Source of the DNA: Novosphingobium sp.
GTDB taxonomy: Bacteria > Pseudomonadota > Alphaproteobacteria > Sphingomonadales > Sphingomonadaceae
Assembly (NCBI GenBank): GCA_017745295.1
Contig: JAGHZR010000018.1
Location: 62,001 to 126,000 of the forward strand
DNA: 64,000 nt
Reading direction: 5' to 3'
The position numbers and the translations under genes were made by a program. Shown here one piece after another: positions 54,245 through 62,969 of the stretch. Position 1 is the stretch's first letter. Each line of letters begins with the position of its first letter. The notes under the pieces are model-generated. The model was not told where the DNA came from, searched no databases, and saw only the letters and a list, made by a program, of their open reading frames with translations.

Positions 54245-55364
54245 TGCGGGCGGCCTCCAGGAAGGGGCGCGGATTCATCGGGCGATTGTTGACGCGCACT
54301 TCGAAGTGGAGGTGCGGGCCGGTGGAGCGGCCGGTGCTGCCCATCGCGGCGATGCGGGTGCCCCCGTCCACGTCCTGACCGACGCGAACGCCGAATCCGG
54401 AAAGGTGGCCGTAGCGGGTCATCAGGCCATTGCCATGGCTGATCTCGATGCAGTTGCCATAGCCCTGGCGCTGGCCCACGAACGTGACCTTGCCCTTGGC
54501 GGCTGCGTAGATCGGCGAGCCCATCGGGCCGGGGAAGTCGAGACCGGCATGGAACGCGGCGCCCCCGGTGAAGGGGTCGGAGCGATAGCCGTAGCTCGAT
54601 GAAACATAGGCGACGTGGGCGGGCTGGACCTGCGGGATCGAGGCGAGGCCGCTTTCCAGCGCGTCCATGCGGGCAAGGCTGAGGCCGAGGCGCTTGAAGC
54701 TGGGGTCCAGCGAACCGTCGGCGGCAGTGGCGAGGCTTTCGAGCGGACCACCTGCGGCGACCTTGGAGCGGGCGCGGGCCAGCATCGGGCCGGGGTTCAG
54801 GCCAAGCTTGCGAATGGCGTCGGAGGCCTGGGCGGCGCGGCGGTCGGCGTAGTGGGTCAGGCGTTCGACGAAGGCGCTCTGGTCGGCCTCGATCCGCGCG
54901 AGCTTGTCCGCTTCGGGGAGGAGGGCGCTGATCTTCTTGGGTTCGGGTGCGGCGGTCTGGGCGTCAGCAGGGGCGGGGGCGCCGTTCTGGGCCTCCTCGG
55001 GCAGTTCGCCGATATGGGCGTCGAAGACTTTTTCGATGAACTGCTGGCGGCGGGCGAGATTGGCGACGGTATCGTCGAGGTTCTCGCGGTAGCGGCGGAC
55101 CTGCCCGGCAGCGTCGGCCACGCGGGCCTCGCGGCTGGCGAGCGCGGCCTGTTCGCTCGTCGCGGAGAACTGCGAGACGGCCATCGCGCCCATCGACACG
55201 CTCCAGGCACCGAGCAGCGATACGGCCACGCCGGCAGCGGCCTTCTGCATGCGCGACGAAATGCGGATAAAGCGGACCTGCCCGTGAGATCGCATGATGA
55301 ACTCGCGATCCGGGAACGCCGCCTTGAGGCGCTTGCTGAGCGCCCCGGCAGATGTGAGTTTCAA
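54222..55364 (-). CDS. M23 family metallopeptidase (bactofilin partner)
   Basis: About 380 residues from a TTG at 55364; the ATG at 55295 is an alternative, and the frame runs open far upstream antisense to proA, which is not coding. A basic N-terminus (REFIMRSHGQVRFIRISSRMQ) precedes one membrane segment (GVAVSLLGAWSVSMGAMAV), then a coiled-coil region of about 140 residues. The LytM domain (YVSSSYGYRSDPFTGGAAFHAGLDFPG region, GHGNG-type YGNCIEISHGNGLMTRYGHLS, GRSTGPHLHFEV) has zinc ligands HxxxD and HxH intact. It is periplasmic and anchored to the inner membrane. Confidence 0.9.
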   Translation of the reverse strand: MKLTSAGALSKRLKAAFPDREFIMRSHGQVRFIRISSRMQKAAAGVAVSLLGAWSVSMGAMAVSQFSATSEQAALASREARVADAAGQVRRYRENLDDTVANLARRQQFIEKVFDAHIGELPEEAQNGAPAPADAQTAAPEPKKISALLPEADKLARIEADQSAFVERLTHYADRRAAQASDAIRKLGLNPGPMLARARSKVAAGGPLESLATAADGSLDPSFKRLGLSLARMDALESGLASIPQVQPAHVAYVSSSYGYRSDPFTGGAAFHAGLDFPGPMGSPIYAAAKGKVTFVGQRQGYGNCIEISHGNGLMTRYGHLSGFGVRVGQDVDGGTRIAAMGSTGRSTGPHLHFEVRVNNRPMNPRPFLEAARNVQQEAR

Positions 55365-55676
55365 AACGACCCCGCGTAAATTTCCATAGGCCCGCAAATA
55401 ATGCGTTGGCCTGACCCGGACTGGCGAGCTAGCAGGAGGCTTGCGCCAAGGCGAATCGACTGGCCGTGACTCCCTGCGGAATCCGGCTGAGTCGAAATTT
55501 GCATGCGATGAACCGAGGAACTTGTGCCGATTGTCGGCTGAGCCGTTCATCTCCCGTTTCGGGTGATTCGCCGAAAAAACACGGTTTTCAAGGGGCTTGG
55601 CGACTGCGTTCAAAACCGCGCACTGCGCTCGGCGGTGATCGGTGACAGTGCCGTGCAAGGGTGCTAGGCCGAATCC
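55365..55676. promoter_or_regulatory. Divergent promoter region of the M23-bactofilin and proA genes, with a GANTC cluster
   Basis: 312 non-coding bases. Four GANTC motifs start at 55453, 55468, 55479 and 55489, within 41 bases. This density suggests control by CcrM methylation and GcrA, which act on GANTC-bearing promoters in Caulobacter. I see no clear -35/-10 boxes or terminator. Confidence 0.55.
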
Positions 55677-56978
55677 ATGACCGTGCAGACCACCCCTGTC
55701 GCAGAGGCTTCCGCAGAGACTCTCACCGAGACTCCCGAAGCGCTCGTCGCCCGTCTGGCCGCCGATGGCCGCGCTGCCCAGCGCGTATTGGCCCGTCTGA
55801 GCGATGCACAGAAGGCGGAGGCGCTGCGCGCCGCCGCCGCTGCGCTGCGGGTGGCGGAACCAGTGATCCTCGCCGCCAATGCGCAGGATGTCGCGGCGGG
55901 CGAGGCCAAAGGACTGACCGGGGCCATGCTCGACCGTCTCCGGCTCGATTCCGCGCGTCTGGCCGGGATTGCCGATGCGGTGGAGCAGGTCGCGGCACTG
56001 CCCGATCCGGTCGGCGAAGTGATTTCCGAAAGCGAGCGGCCCAACGGCCTCAAGCTTTCGCGCGTGCGCATTCCGATCGGGCTGATCGGCATCATCTACG
56101 AGAGCCGCCCCAATGTGACGGCCGATGCGGCGGCGCTTTGCCTGCGTTCGGGCAATGCGGTGCTGCTGCGCGGCGGCAGCGAGGCGCTCCATTCCAACCG
56201 GGCGATCCTGTCGGCGATGGTGTCCGGCCTCGAACAGGCAGGCGTTCCCGGCGCGGCGGTCCAGCTGATGCCGACGCAGGACCGCGCCGTGGTCGGCGCG
56301 ATGCTGACGGCGGCGGGCCTGATCGACATGATCGTGCCGCGCGGCGGCAAGAGCCTCGTCGCCCGCGTCCAGGCCGATGCCCGCGTGCCGGTGCTCGCCC
56401 ACCTCGACGGCATCTGCCACACGTATGTTCACGCCTCGGCGGATCCGGAGATGGCGCGGGGCATAGCGCTCAACGCCAAGCTGCGCCGCACCGGCATCTG
56501 CGGGTCGATGGAGACCCTGCTGCTCGACACCCAGTTCCCGGCCTCGGCGGACGTGGTGAAGGCGCTGGCCGATGAGGGCTGCGAATTGCGCGGCGACGCC
56601 CGTGCACGGGCGCTGGACCCGCGCGTCCTGCCTGCTGGCGATGAGGACTGGGACACCGAATATCTTGACGCGGTGCTCTCGGTGGCGGTCGTCGATGGTC
56701 TCGACGCGGCGATGGACCATGTCGCGGCGCATTCCTCGCACCACACCGATGCCATCGTCGCCGCCGATCCGGCAGCGGCGGAGCGGTTCCTGGCCGAAGT
56801 CGACAGCGCGATCGTCATGGTCAATGCCTCCAGCCAGTTCGCCGACGGCGGCGAATTCGGCCTCGGAGCGGAGATCGGCATCGCCACCGGCAGACTCCAC
56901 GCGCGCGGCCCGGTCGCGCTCGAAGGGCTGACGACCTACAAGTGGCTGGTGCGCGGCACCGGGCAGGAACGGCCCTGA
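55677..56978 (+). CDS. proA: Gamma-glutamyl phosphate reductase
   Basis: 433 residues: LSDAQKAEALRAAAAALR and RIPIGLIGIIYESRPNVTADAAALCLRSGNAVLLRGG in the NADPH-binding part, VPRGGKSLVARV, and the catalytic cysteine in TGICGSMETLL. It reduces glutamyl phosphate to glutamate semialdehyde in proline synthesis. The nadD gene starts 37 bases before its stop. proA-nadD-rsfS-rlmH is a conserved order in Sphingomonadales and relatives. Confidence 0.95.
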   Translation: MTVQTTPVAEASAETLTETPEALVARLAADGRAAQRVLARLSDAQKAEALRAAAAALRVAEPVILAANAQDVAAGEAKGLTGAMLDRLRLDSARLAGIADAVEQVAALPDPVGEVISESERPNGLKLSRVRIPIGLIGIIYESRPNVTADAAALCLRSGNAVLLRGGSEALHSNRAILSAMVSGLEQAGVPGAAVQLMPTQDRAVVGAMLTAAGLIDMIVPRGGKSLVARVQADARVPVLAHLDGICHTYVHASADPEMARGIALNAKLRRTGICGSMETLLLDTQFPASADVVKALADEGCELRGDARARALDPRVLPAGDEDWDTEYLDAVLSVAVVDGLDAAMDHVAAHSSHHTDAIVAADPAAAERFLAEVDSAIVMVNASSQFADGGEFGLGAEIGIATGRLHARGPVALEGLTTYKWLVRGTGQERP

Positions 56979-57730
56979 GCGCGATTCCTACGAGCAAGAA
57001 TCTTCCGGGCAAGATCGGCGCGAATCGCCCCGATCCGATTGCCGGACCGATCGTCGGCCTGCTCGGCGGCAGTTTCAATCCGGCGCATGGCGGGCACCGA
57101 CGCATCAGCCTGTTCGCGGCCGAGGCGCTGGGGCTCGACGAAGTCTGGTGGCTGGTCTCGCCGGGCAATCCGCTGAAGCCGAAAGCCGGGATGGCGCCGC
57201 TTGCCGCACGGGTGCTTTCGGCGCAGCGGCAGGCCCGCAGGGCGCCGATCCGCGTCACCGCGATCGAGCGCGAGCTGGGCACGCGCTATACCGTGGACAC
57301 GCTCAAGAAGCTGGTCCGGCGCTATCCGAAACGGCGCTTCGTCTGGCTCATGGGGGCCGACAATCTCGCCCAGTTCCACCAGTGGAAAGCGTGGCGCAGC
57401 ATCGCCCGACTCATGCCGATTGCGGTAATCGCCCGTCCGGGGTATGATGGTGCTGCCCTCGCGAGCCCCGCGATGGTCTGGTTGGGGAGGTTCCGGAGGC
57501 CCCGTCCCAGTCTTCGTGGTCCGGAAAGGTGGAGCGCACCCGCGCTGGTGACATTGCGATTCGACCCCGATACGCGGTCGGCCACGGCGATACGTCAGGC
57601 CGATCCGGAGTGGGCCCGGAAGCTGATGAACAGGCTTTCGCAGGCTGGCTCGGAACGTGTCGAATACCGGGATTCCGGATCGCTGAGAGATAACGTCACC
57701 CACCGCCCGATACCCGGAGATTGTGCGTGA
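56942..57730 (+). CDS. nadD: Nicotinate-nucleotide adenylyltransferase
   Basis: 262 residues if the GTG at 56942 is used; no ATG precedes the conserved GGSFNPAHGGHRRIS motif at about residue 41-55. Beyond it are WWLVSPGNPLKP, WLMGADNLAQFHQW and the late DTRSATAIRQ (ISSTxIR-like). It makes nicotinate adenine dinucleotide for NAD synthesis. About 30 residues before the motif are unusual, so the true start may be non-canonical and lie closer to the motif. It overlaps proA by 37 bases. Confidence 0.9.
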   Translation: MAGARHRAGTALSAIPTSKNLPGKIGANRPDPIAGPIVGLLGGSFNPAHGGHRRISLFAAEALGLDEVWWLVSPGNPLKPKAGMAPLAARVLSAQRQARRAPIRVTAIERELGTRYTVDTLKKLVRRYPKRRFVWLMGADNLAQFHQWKAWRSIARLMPIAVIARPGYDGAALASPAMVWLGRFRRPRPSLRGPERWSAPALVTLRFDPDTRSATAIRQADPEWARKLMNRLSQAGSERVEYRDSGSLRDNVTHRPIPGDCA

Positions 57731-57844
57731 GCAGGCTGTCAGCCTCTCGTTCGCATGCCCGGAAATCCAACGATCAGATCGCGCGCGGCAAGGCTTTTGA
57801 AGCCTGGCCGGGTCGGTCGCTGAAAGGAGCAGACCCTACTTAAG

Positions 57845-58243
57845 ATGCCACAGGCACAGATACAGCCGGCCGAAACCGGCGCCACGCCCCTCGCCACGGT
57901 GGAGTCCGACGACCCGCAATTGGCGCTCGTCCTGCAGTCCCTGGATGATGACCAGGCGCAGGACATCGTGACCATAGACCTCGCCGGCAAATCGACGATC
58001 GCCGAATTCATGGTGATCGCATCCGGCCGTTCGACCCGCCAGGTGGCGGCGATGGCCCAGAAACTCGGCGAACGCCTCAAGCACGGCGGCTTCGGCCATT
58101 CCCGTATCGAGGGCCTTCCGGCAGCCGACTGGGTGCTGGTGGATGCAGGCGGCGTGATCGTCCACCTCTTCCGTCCGGAAGTGCGCAGCTTCTACAACCT
58201 TGAGAGGATGTGGGGCTTCGACGGACCGTCCGGCGCGGCCTGA
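57845..58243 (+). CDS. rsfS: Ribosomal silencing factor RsfS
   Basis: 132 residues of the Iojap family: LVLQSLDDDQAQDIVTIDLAGKSTIAEFMVIASGRSTRQVAAMA and the later DWVLVDAGGVIVHLFRPEVRSFYNLERMW. RsfS binds ribosomal protein L14 (uL14) and blocks subunit joining under starvation. It follows nadD by 114 bases and precedes rlmH by 132. Confidence 0.94.
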   Translation: MPQAQIQPAETGATPLATVESDDPQLALVLQSLDDDQAQDIVTIDLAGKSTIAEFMVIASGRSTRQVAAMAQKLGERLKHGGFGHSRIEGLPAADWVLVDAGGVIVHLFRPEVRSFYNLERMWGFDGPSGAA

Positions 58244-58375
58244 GCCGCGTCCGGAAGGCGGAAAAGAGAGGACCACCCGGCTGCCTGCGCAGCCGGGCTC
58301 CGAACGGATATCGCGGCGCGGCGTTGACGTTGCGCCCGAGATTCCCGTGTTTTCGCCATAGCCCGCGCTTTTTCC

Positions 58376-58801
58376 ATGCTTCTTCACATCATCGCCCGCG
58401 GCAAGATCGCGCGCTCTCCCGAGGGGGAGTTGCTCGATCGCTATGCCAAGCGCCTGACCTGGCCGTTCCGGCATAGCGAACTGCCGGACGTGGGCGGCAA
58501 AGTGCCGCCGCCGGCGCAGACCCCGTTCCGCGAAGTGCTGCTCGACGAGCGCGGTAAGGCGATGAGTTCCGAGGAATTCGCTGCCCTGCTCGGGCGCTGG
58601 CGCGACGAGGGCGTGCGCGAGTGCCGCTTCCTGATCGGCGCTGCCGACGGCCATGGCGACGAGGCCCGCGCGCGGGCCGACCACTTGCTCTGCTTCGGCA
58701 AGATGACCTGGCCGCACCTGATGGCCCGCGCGATGCTGGCCGAGCAGCTCTGGCGCGCGACGGCGATTCTGGCGGGGCATCCGTACCATCGCTCGGGGTG
58801 A
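58376..58801 (+). CDS. rlmH: 23S rRNA (pseudouridine1915-N3)-methyltransferase RlmH
   Basis: 141 residues, slightly short for the family, of the SPOUT knot fold. RYAKRLTWPF near the start, LLDERGKAMSSEEFAALL, FLIGAADGHGDEARARAD (AdoMet-binding knot region) and AEQLWRATAILAGHPYHR at the C-terminus are typical. It methylates pseudouridine 1915 of the 70S ribosome. It is followed by a REP-like palindrome and then the envC-type gene. Confidence 0.93.
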   Translation: MLLHIIARGKIARSPEGELLDRYAKRLTWPFRHSELPDVGGKVPPPAQTPFREVLLDERGKAMSSEEFAALLGRWRDEGVRECRFLIGAADGHGDEARARADHLLCFGKMTWPHLMARAMLAEQLWRATAILAGHPYHRSG

Positions 58802-58841
58802 GTGAGGGGCGGGGTAATGCAAGACCTCTCCCATTACCGAT

Positions 58842-58931
58842 CGTCATCCTGAACTCGTTTCAGGATCCATATCTGACCATCAGCGACGGCTTGTTCGGCG
58901 AGATGGATCCTGAACCAAGTTCAGGATGACG
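58842..58931. repeat. REP-like inverted repeat, family 3
   Basis: Arms at 58842-58870 and 58903-58931 are 29 bases each and match as inverted repeats at 27 positions, with a 32-base loop. Each arm contains the local palindrome CCTGAAC...TTCAGG. It lies between rlmH and the envC-type gene. Confidence 0.8.
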
Positions 58932-59037
58932 TGACTTTTGCTGTGCGGGTGTCGGATGGTACTCTCGGCGCAGCGGTGTTTCCGAAAACTGCGCTTTCCT
59001 CTTCCCGCCGGACTCGCGCTGTCCTAATCATCCCGGC

Positions 59038-60285
59038 GTGAAGCCTGCATCCCGCAATGCCCTGATAGCTGCCACCGCCGTGCTCGCGGTGGGCTTCGTC
59101 GCGCTGACGGGGCAGGGGCAGACTCAGGTCGGGGCACTGGCGATCCTCGATCCGGCGGTGGACGCCACCCAGGCGCAGCGGGACATGATCGCTTCCCGGC
59201 GCGAGAGCGACGCCGCCCGCCGCCGCGCCGAAAAGCTGGAAGCCAAGGCGCGGAGCGTCACCGAACAGGCAGAAAGGACTGCGCGTGAAACCGCCGCCGT
59301 CGCCGCGCGAATTCAGGAGACCGAGGCCGCGATCGCCGCGCAGCGTGCGCAAGTCCGGCTCATCGCGATCGAGCGCGTGGAACTGCGCGAGCGGCTGGCC
59401 GAGAAGCAGGCGCCGCTGACCCGCCTCACTGGCTCTCTTCAACGTCTGTCGCGCCGTCCGCCGTTGCTGGCCGTGCTGCGACCCGGTTCGGTGCGCGACG
59501 CGGTCTATCTGCGGGCCTTGCTCGACACGATGATGCCGCAGGTCGAACGCCGCACCCGCGGCCTGCGCGCCGAGATCGAGCGGGGCCGCGCGTTGGAGCA
59601 GCAGGCCGTGGCCTCCGGTCACCAGCTGACCCAGATGGAAGGCGAGATGCGCGAGCGGCGCAAGGCGCTGGCGATCCTCGAATCGCGCCAGCGTCTTGCC
59701 GGGCGCGAGGCCAGCGGCATTGCCGCACGCGAGGGCGAACGTGCGCTGGCGCTGGCGGAAAAGGCCCGCGACCTCGGCGATCTGGTCGACCGGATGGGCG
59801 AGCAGGGCGCCCTGCGCGAACAGCTGGCAGCGCTGCCGGGGCCGACGATGCGACCGCCGCGCCCGGAAGAGACGCGGGTGATCGAGGCCTCGCAATTCGT
59901 GCCGGTTCCCGAAGGACTGGCCAGCTACATGCTGCCCGTCACCGGCCGTCTGGTGACGGGCTTCGGCGAAGTCCTGCCCGGACAGGCGCCGTCGCGCGGG
60001 CTGTCGCTGGCGACCCGGGCGAGCGCGCAGGTCGTCGCCCCGGCGGCGGGCCGGATCGCCTTCGCCGGTCCCTACCGGGGCTATGGCCGGATCGTCATCA
60101 TCGAGCACAAGGGCGGCTGGACCTCGCTGGTGACCGGGCTGACCCGGCTCGATGTCGAAGTCGGCAGGCAGGTCGTGGCCGGAGCGCCGATCGGCACGAC
60201 CGGCCCCGGCGATCCCCGCATCATGGTGGAGCTGCGGCGGCAGGGTGAGGCGGTGAATCCTCTACAATATATCCGTTCGTTGTAG
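59038..60285 (+). CDS. envC: Murein hydrolase activator EnvC-like protein (degenerate LytM domain)
   Basis: 415 residues from the GTG at 59038. A signal peptide (about 1-30) is followed by two long coiled-coil regions (about 40-260) and a LytM-like domain (about 290-415). The domain lacks the usual zinc ligands: the HxxxD loop reads RGLSLATRA and the HxH strand reads IMVELRRQG. EnvC-type proteins with such losses do not cut peptidoglycan but activate amidases during division. ctpA follows after 161 bases, a frequent neighbour. Confidence 0.88.
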   Translation: MKPASRNALIAATAVLAVGFVALTGQGQTQVGALAILDPAVDATQAQRDMIASRRESDAARRRAEKLEAKARSVTEQAERTARETAAVAARIQETEAAIAAQRAQVRLIAIERVELRERLAEKQAPLTRLTGSLQRLSRRPPLLAVLRPGSVRDAVYLRALLDTMMPQVERRTRGLRAEIERGRALEQQAVASGHQLTQMEGEMRERRKALAILESRQRLAGREASGIAAREGERALALAEKARDLGDLVDRMGEQGALREQLAALPGPTMRPPRPEETRVIEASQFVPVPEGLASYMLPVTGRLVTGFGEVLPGQAPSRGLSLATRASAQVVAPAAGRIAFAGPYRGYGRIVIIEHKGGWTSLVTGLTRLDVEVGRQVVAGAPIGTTGPGDPRIMVELRRQGEAVNPLQYIRSL

Positions 60286-60446
60286 GTATCGCCGCCGCTT
60301 CATTCCCGCCCCGTTCATCACCGATCCTATAAGCCCGACGGAATCTCTGCGTTCTTGGCAATTGTGCAGGCCGTCCTGTAGGATTACAGTCAGGAATTCT
60401 CCCGGTCCCCGGCCGGAGCGACTTACGAAAAAGGCCCTTAAGCCCG

Positions 60447-61841
60447 ATGAAATTCGCCCCCCTGATGCGCGCTGCCCTGCTGGTGTCGGCCGTTGCCGTC
60501 CTTCCTGCGGCGACGTCCGGTCTTGCCGCGGTGGACAGCCGCGTGAATCCCGAATTCAGCAAGCTTTTCACGATCTACGAACTGGTCAAGGCCAATTACG
60601 TCGACCAGGTCGACGACGACAAGCTCATCAAGGGCGCGATCGACGGCATGCTCGCCAGTCTCGATCCCCACTCCAACTATCTGGACGGTCCTTCGCTCCA
60701 GCGGCTGGAGACGATGATCGACGGCAACTACACCGGCCTCGGCCTCTCGGTGGTCGAGGATGACGGCGCGGTGAAGATCGTCTCGCCGTTCAAGGGCAGC
60801 CCGGCAGAAAAGGCCGGACTCAAGGCGGGCGATTACATCACCCACCTCGACGGCGTGCTCTATTACGAGCGCGACCTCGACGAGGCCGTGTCGAAGATGC
60901 GCGGCCAGGCGGGCACCTCGATCCGCCTGACGATCTACCGTCCCGGCCGCGACAAGCCCTTCGACGTCACCGTGACGCGCGGCGTGATCGAGCTGGAGCC
61001 GGTGACCTGGGAACTGAAGGACGACGTGGGCGTGATCTCGGTGAACGAGTTCTCGCGCGATGTCGGCAACTTCGTGAACAAGGGCATCGCCGACCTCAAG
61101 AAGCAGGCCGCGACCAAGGGCACCAGGCTCGACGGTCTGGTGCTCGACTTGCGCTCCAACCCCGGTGGTTCACTGGACGAGGCTGTGGCGCTTTCGGACC
61201 TCTTCCTCGACAAGGGCGTGATCGTGTCGCAGCGCGGCCGGATCGCCAGCGAGAACCAGTATTACCGCGCCGAAACCGTGTTCAAGGGCGATGTCGTGAA
61301 GGGCATGCCGATCGTCGTACTGGTCGATGCCGGTTCGGCTTCGGCCTCGGAGATCGTCGCCGGGGCGCTGCAGGACCAGCACCGCGCGGTCGTCATGGGC
61401 GAGCGGACGTTCGGCAAGGGTTCGGTGCAGTCGTTCATCCAGCTCGACAAGAACAGCGCGGTGAAGCTGACCACTGCGCGCTACTTCACGCCCTCCGGCC
61501 ATTCGGTGCAGGAAGGCGGCATCCTGCCCGACATCAAGGTCCCGCAGCTTTCCGATCCCGATGCCCGTGCGCGGGCCGAGCGGGCAGTGCGCGAATCCGA
61601 TCTTCGCGGCCACCTCATCAACGAGGCCTCGTTGGACGACAAGGAACTGGAGACCGACAAGGCGGACGATCCGCGCTTCAAGGCCTCGGCCGAGGACCTC
61701 AAGAAGCAGGGCATCACCGACTTCCAGTTGACTTACGCGGTCGATACGCTGCGCCGCACCGTCGGCAAGCCGGCGCTGGCCCGCTACACCGCGCCGCCCG
61801 CGACGGTGCCCGCAGCCCCCAAGACCGCGCAGAAGGACTGA
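60447..61841 (+). CDS. ctpA: S41 family carboxy-terminal processing protease
   Basis: 464 residues: signal peptide (about 1-25), PDZ domain (about 80-165, GLGLSVVEDDGAVKIVSPF through VLYYERD) and the S41 protease core. The catalytic serine is in AGSASASEIVAGAL and the lysine in ERTFGKGSVQSF. A C-terminal disordered tail rich in proline ends the protein. CtpA-type enzymes trim periplasmic proteins. The gene follows envC. Confidence 0.94.
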   Translation: MKFAPLMRAALLVSAVAVLPAATSGLAAVDSRVNPEFSKLFTIYELVKANYVDQVDDDKLIKGAIDGMLASLDPHSNYLDGPSLQRLETMIDGNYTGLGLSVVEDDGAVKIVSPFKGSPAEKAGLKAGDYITHLDGVLYYERDLDEAVSKMRGQAGTSIRLTIYRPGRDKPFDVTVTRGVIELEPVTWELKDDVGVISVNEFSRDVGNFVNKGIADLKKQAATKGTRLDGLVLDLRSNPGGSLDEAVALSDLFLDKGVIVSQRGRIASENQYYRAETVFKGDVVKGMPIVVLVDAGSASASEIVAGALQDQHRAVVMGERTFGKGSVQSFIQLDKNSAVKLTTARYFTPSGHSVQEGGILPDIKVPQLSDPDARARAERAVRESDLRGHLINEASLDDKELETDKADDPRFKASAEDLKKQGITDFQLTYAVDTLRRTVGKPALARYTAPPATVPAAPKTAQKD

Positions 61842-61852
61842 GGCCGCCCGCG

Positions 61853-62341
61853 ATGACTGTTGCTGTTGCCGCTCCCCTGCGCGCCGCCCGCGCGCTGGCG
61901 CTCGCCGTTCCCGTGGTCCTGCTTGGCGGGGCCTATGTCAGCCAGTACGTCTTCGGGCTGCACCCTTGCGAGATGTGCTGGTGGCAGCGCTATCCGCACA
62001 TGTTCGCGATCGTTTTCGCGGCGCTGGCCTTCTTCTGGCGGCCGGTGCGCCCGCTGGTGGCGGTGGCGGCGCTGGCCGTCCTCACCTCGGGCCTGATCGG
62101 CGGCTATCACGCCGGGGTCGAGTACGGCTGGTGGCAGGGCATGACCGCCTGCACCTCCACGCCTTTCGCGGCGGGCGTCGATCCGATGGATGCGATCCTC
62201 AACGCACCGATTATCCGCTGCGACGTCGCGCCCTGGACGCTCGGCGGCATCTCGCTGGCGGGCTTCAACTTCCTGATCTCCACTCTGGGCAGCCTCGCCA
62301 TGTTCGGTCTGGTCGCCCGCAGCCGCAAGGTTCCGTCATGA
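61853..62341 (+). CDS. dsbB: Disulfide bond formation protein B family
   Basis: 162 residues with four membrane helices. The redox-active CxxC in LHPCEMCWWQRYPH lies after the first helix, and a second cysteine pair (TACTSTPF and IIRCDVAPW) lies in the second periplasmic loop. It passes electrons from DsbA to quinone. Its stop overlaps the coq7 ATG (ATGA at 62338-62341). Confidence 0.92.
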   Translation: MTVAVAAPLRAARALALAVPVVLLGGAYVSQYVFGLHPCEMCWWQRYPHMFAIVFAALAFFWRPVRPLVAVAALAVLTSGLIGGYHAGVEYGWWQGMTACTSTPFAAGVDPMDAILNAPIIRCDVAPWTLGGISLAGFNFLISTLGSLAMFGLVARSRKVPS

Positions 62342-62853
62342 CGTCATCGAAGGCCGCGCGGATGATCCGGGTCGATCAGGCCGGGGAATTCGGCGCCACG
62401 CGAATCTACGCAGGCCAGCTGGCGGTGATGGGCGCGCGGGCGCCGCATTCGACCGAGATTGCCGGGATGGCCGAGCAGGAGGCCGAGCACCAGGCCCGCT
62501 TCGATGCCATGATCGCCGAGCGCAGGGTGCGGCCGACGCTGCTCCAGCCGGTATGGTCGGCAGCGGGCTATGCGCTGGGCGCGGCGACGGCGCTGATCGG
62601 GCCGGAAGCGGCCATGGCCTGCACCGCCGCGATCGAGACCGAGATCGACCGCCACTATAGCGAGCAGATCGAGGACCTCGGCGACGAGGACCCCGAACTC
62701 GGCGCGGTGATCCGCAAGTTCCGCGACGAGGAGCGCGAGCACCGCGATGCGGCGCTGGCGGCAGGCGCGGAAAAGGCGCCTGCCTATCCGCTGCTGTTCA
62801 ACGCGATCCGGCTCGGCTGCCGGGTGGCGATCAAGCTCTCGGAAAGAATCTGA
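62338..62853 (+). CDS. coq7: Demethoxyubiquinone hydroxylase (COQ7/UbiF type)
   Basis: 171 residues from the ATG that overlaps dsbB; the longer open frame upstream lies within dsbB. The di-iron ligands appear as EFGATRIYAGQ, EQEAEHQARF, ETEIDRHYSEQ and FRDEEREHRDAA. It hydroxylates demethoxyubiquinone in ubiquinone synthesis. The neighbouring DsbB uses quinone, which makes the pairing plausible. Confidence 0.94.
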   Translation: MTSSKAARMIRVDQAGEFGATRIYAGQLAVMGARAPHSTEIAGMAEQEAEHQARFDAMIAERRVRPTLLQPVWSAAGYALGAATALIGPEAAMACTAAIETEIDRHYSEQIEDLGDEDPELGAVIRKFRDEEREHRDAALAAGAEKAPAYPLLFNAIRLGCRVAIKLSERI

Positions 62854-62969
62854 AATCCGGACGTTATACTGTCGCCCAAGAAGGGCGGCATGATACCTTG
62901 AGATACTGTTCGGACCGGCAAGACCCTGTATCGGTCCTGCCAAGACCACGACCAAGCTGGAGCAATCCC

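Noticed and set aside
55365-56900. Open frame extending the M23 peptidase upstream across proA on the opposite strand
   Set aside because: It is antisense to a well-conserved proA and has the low-complexity look of a GC-rich shadow frame; the peptidase begins near 55364 or 55295.
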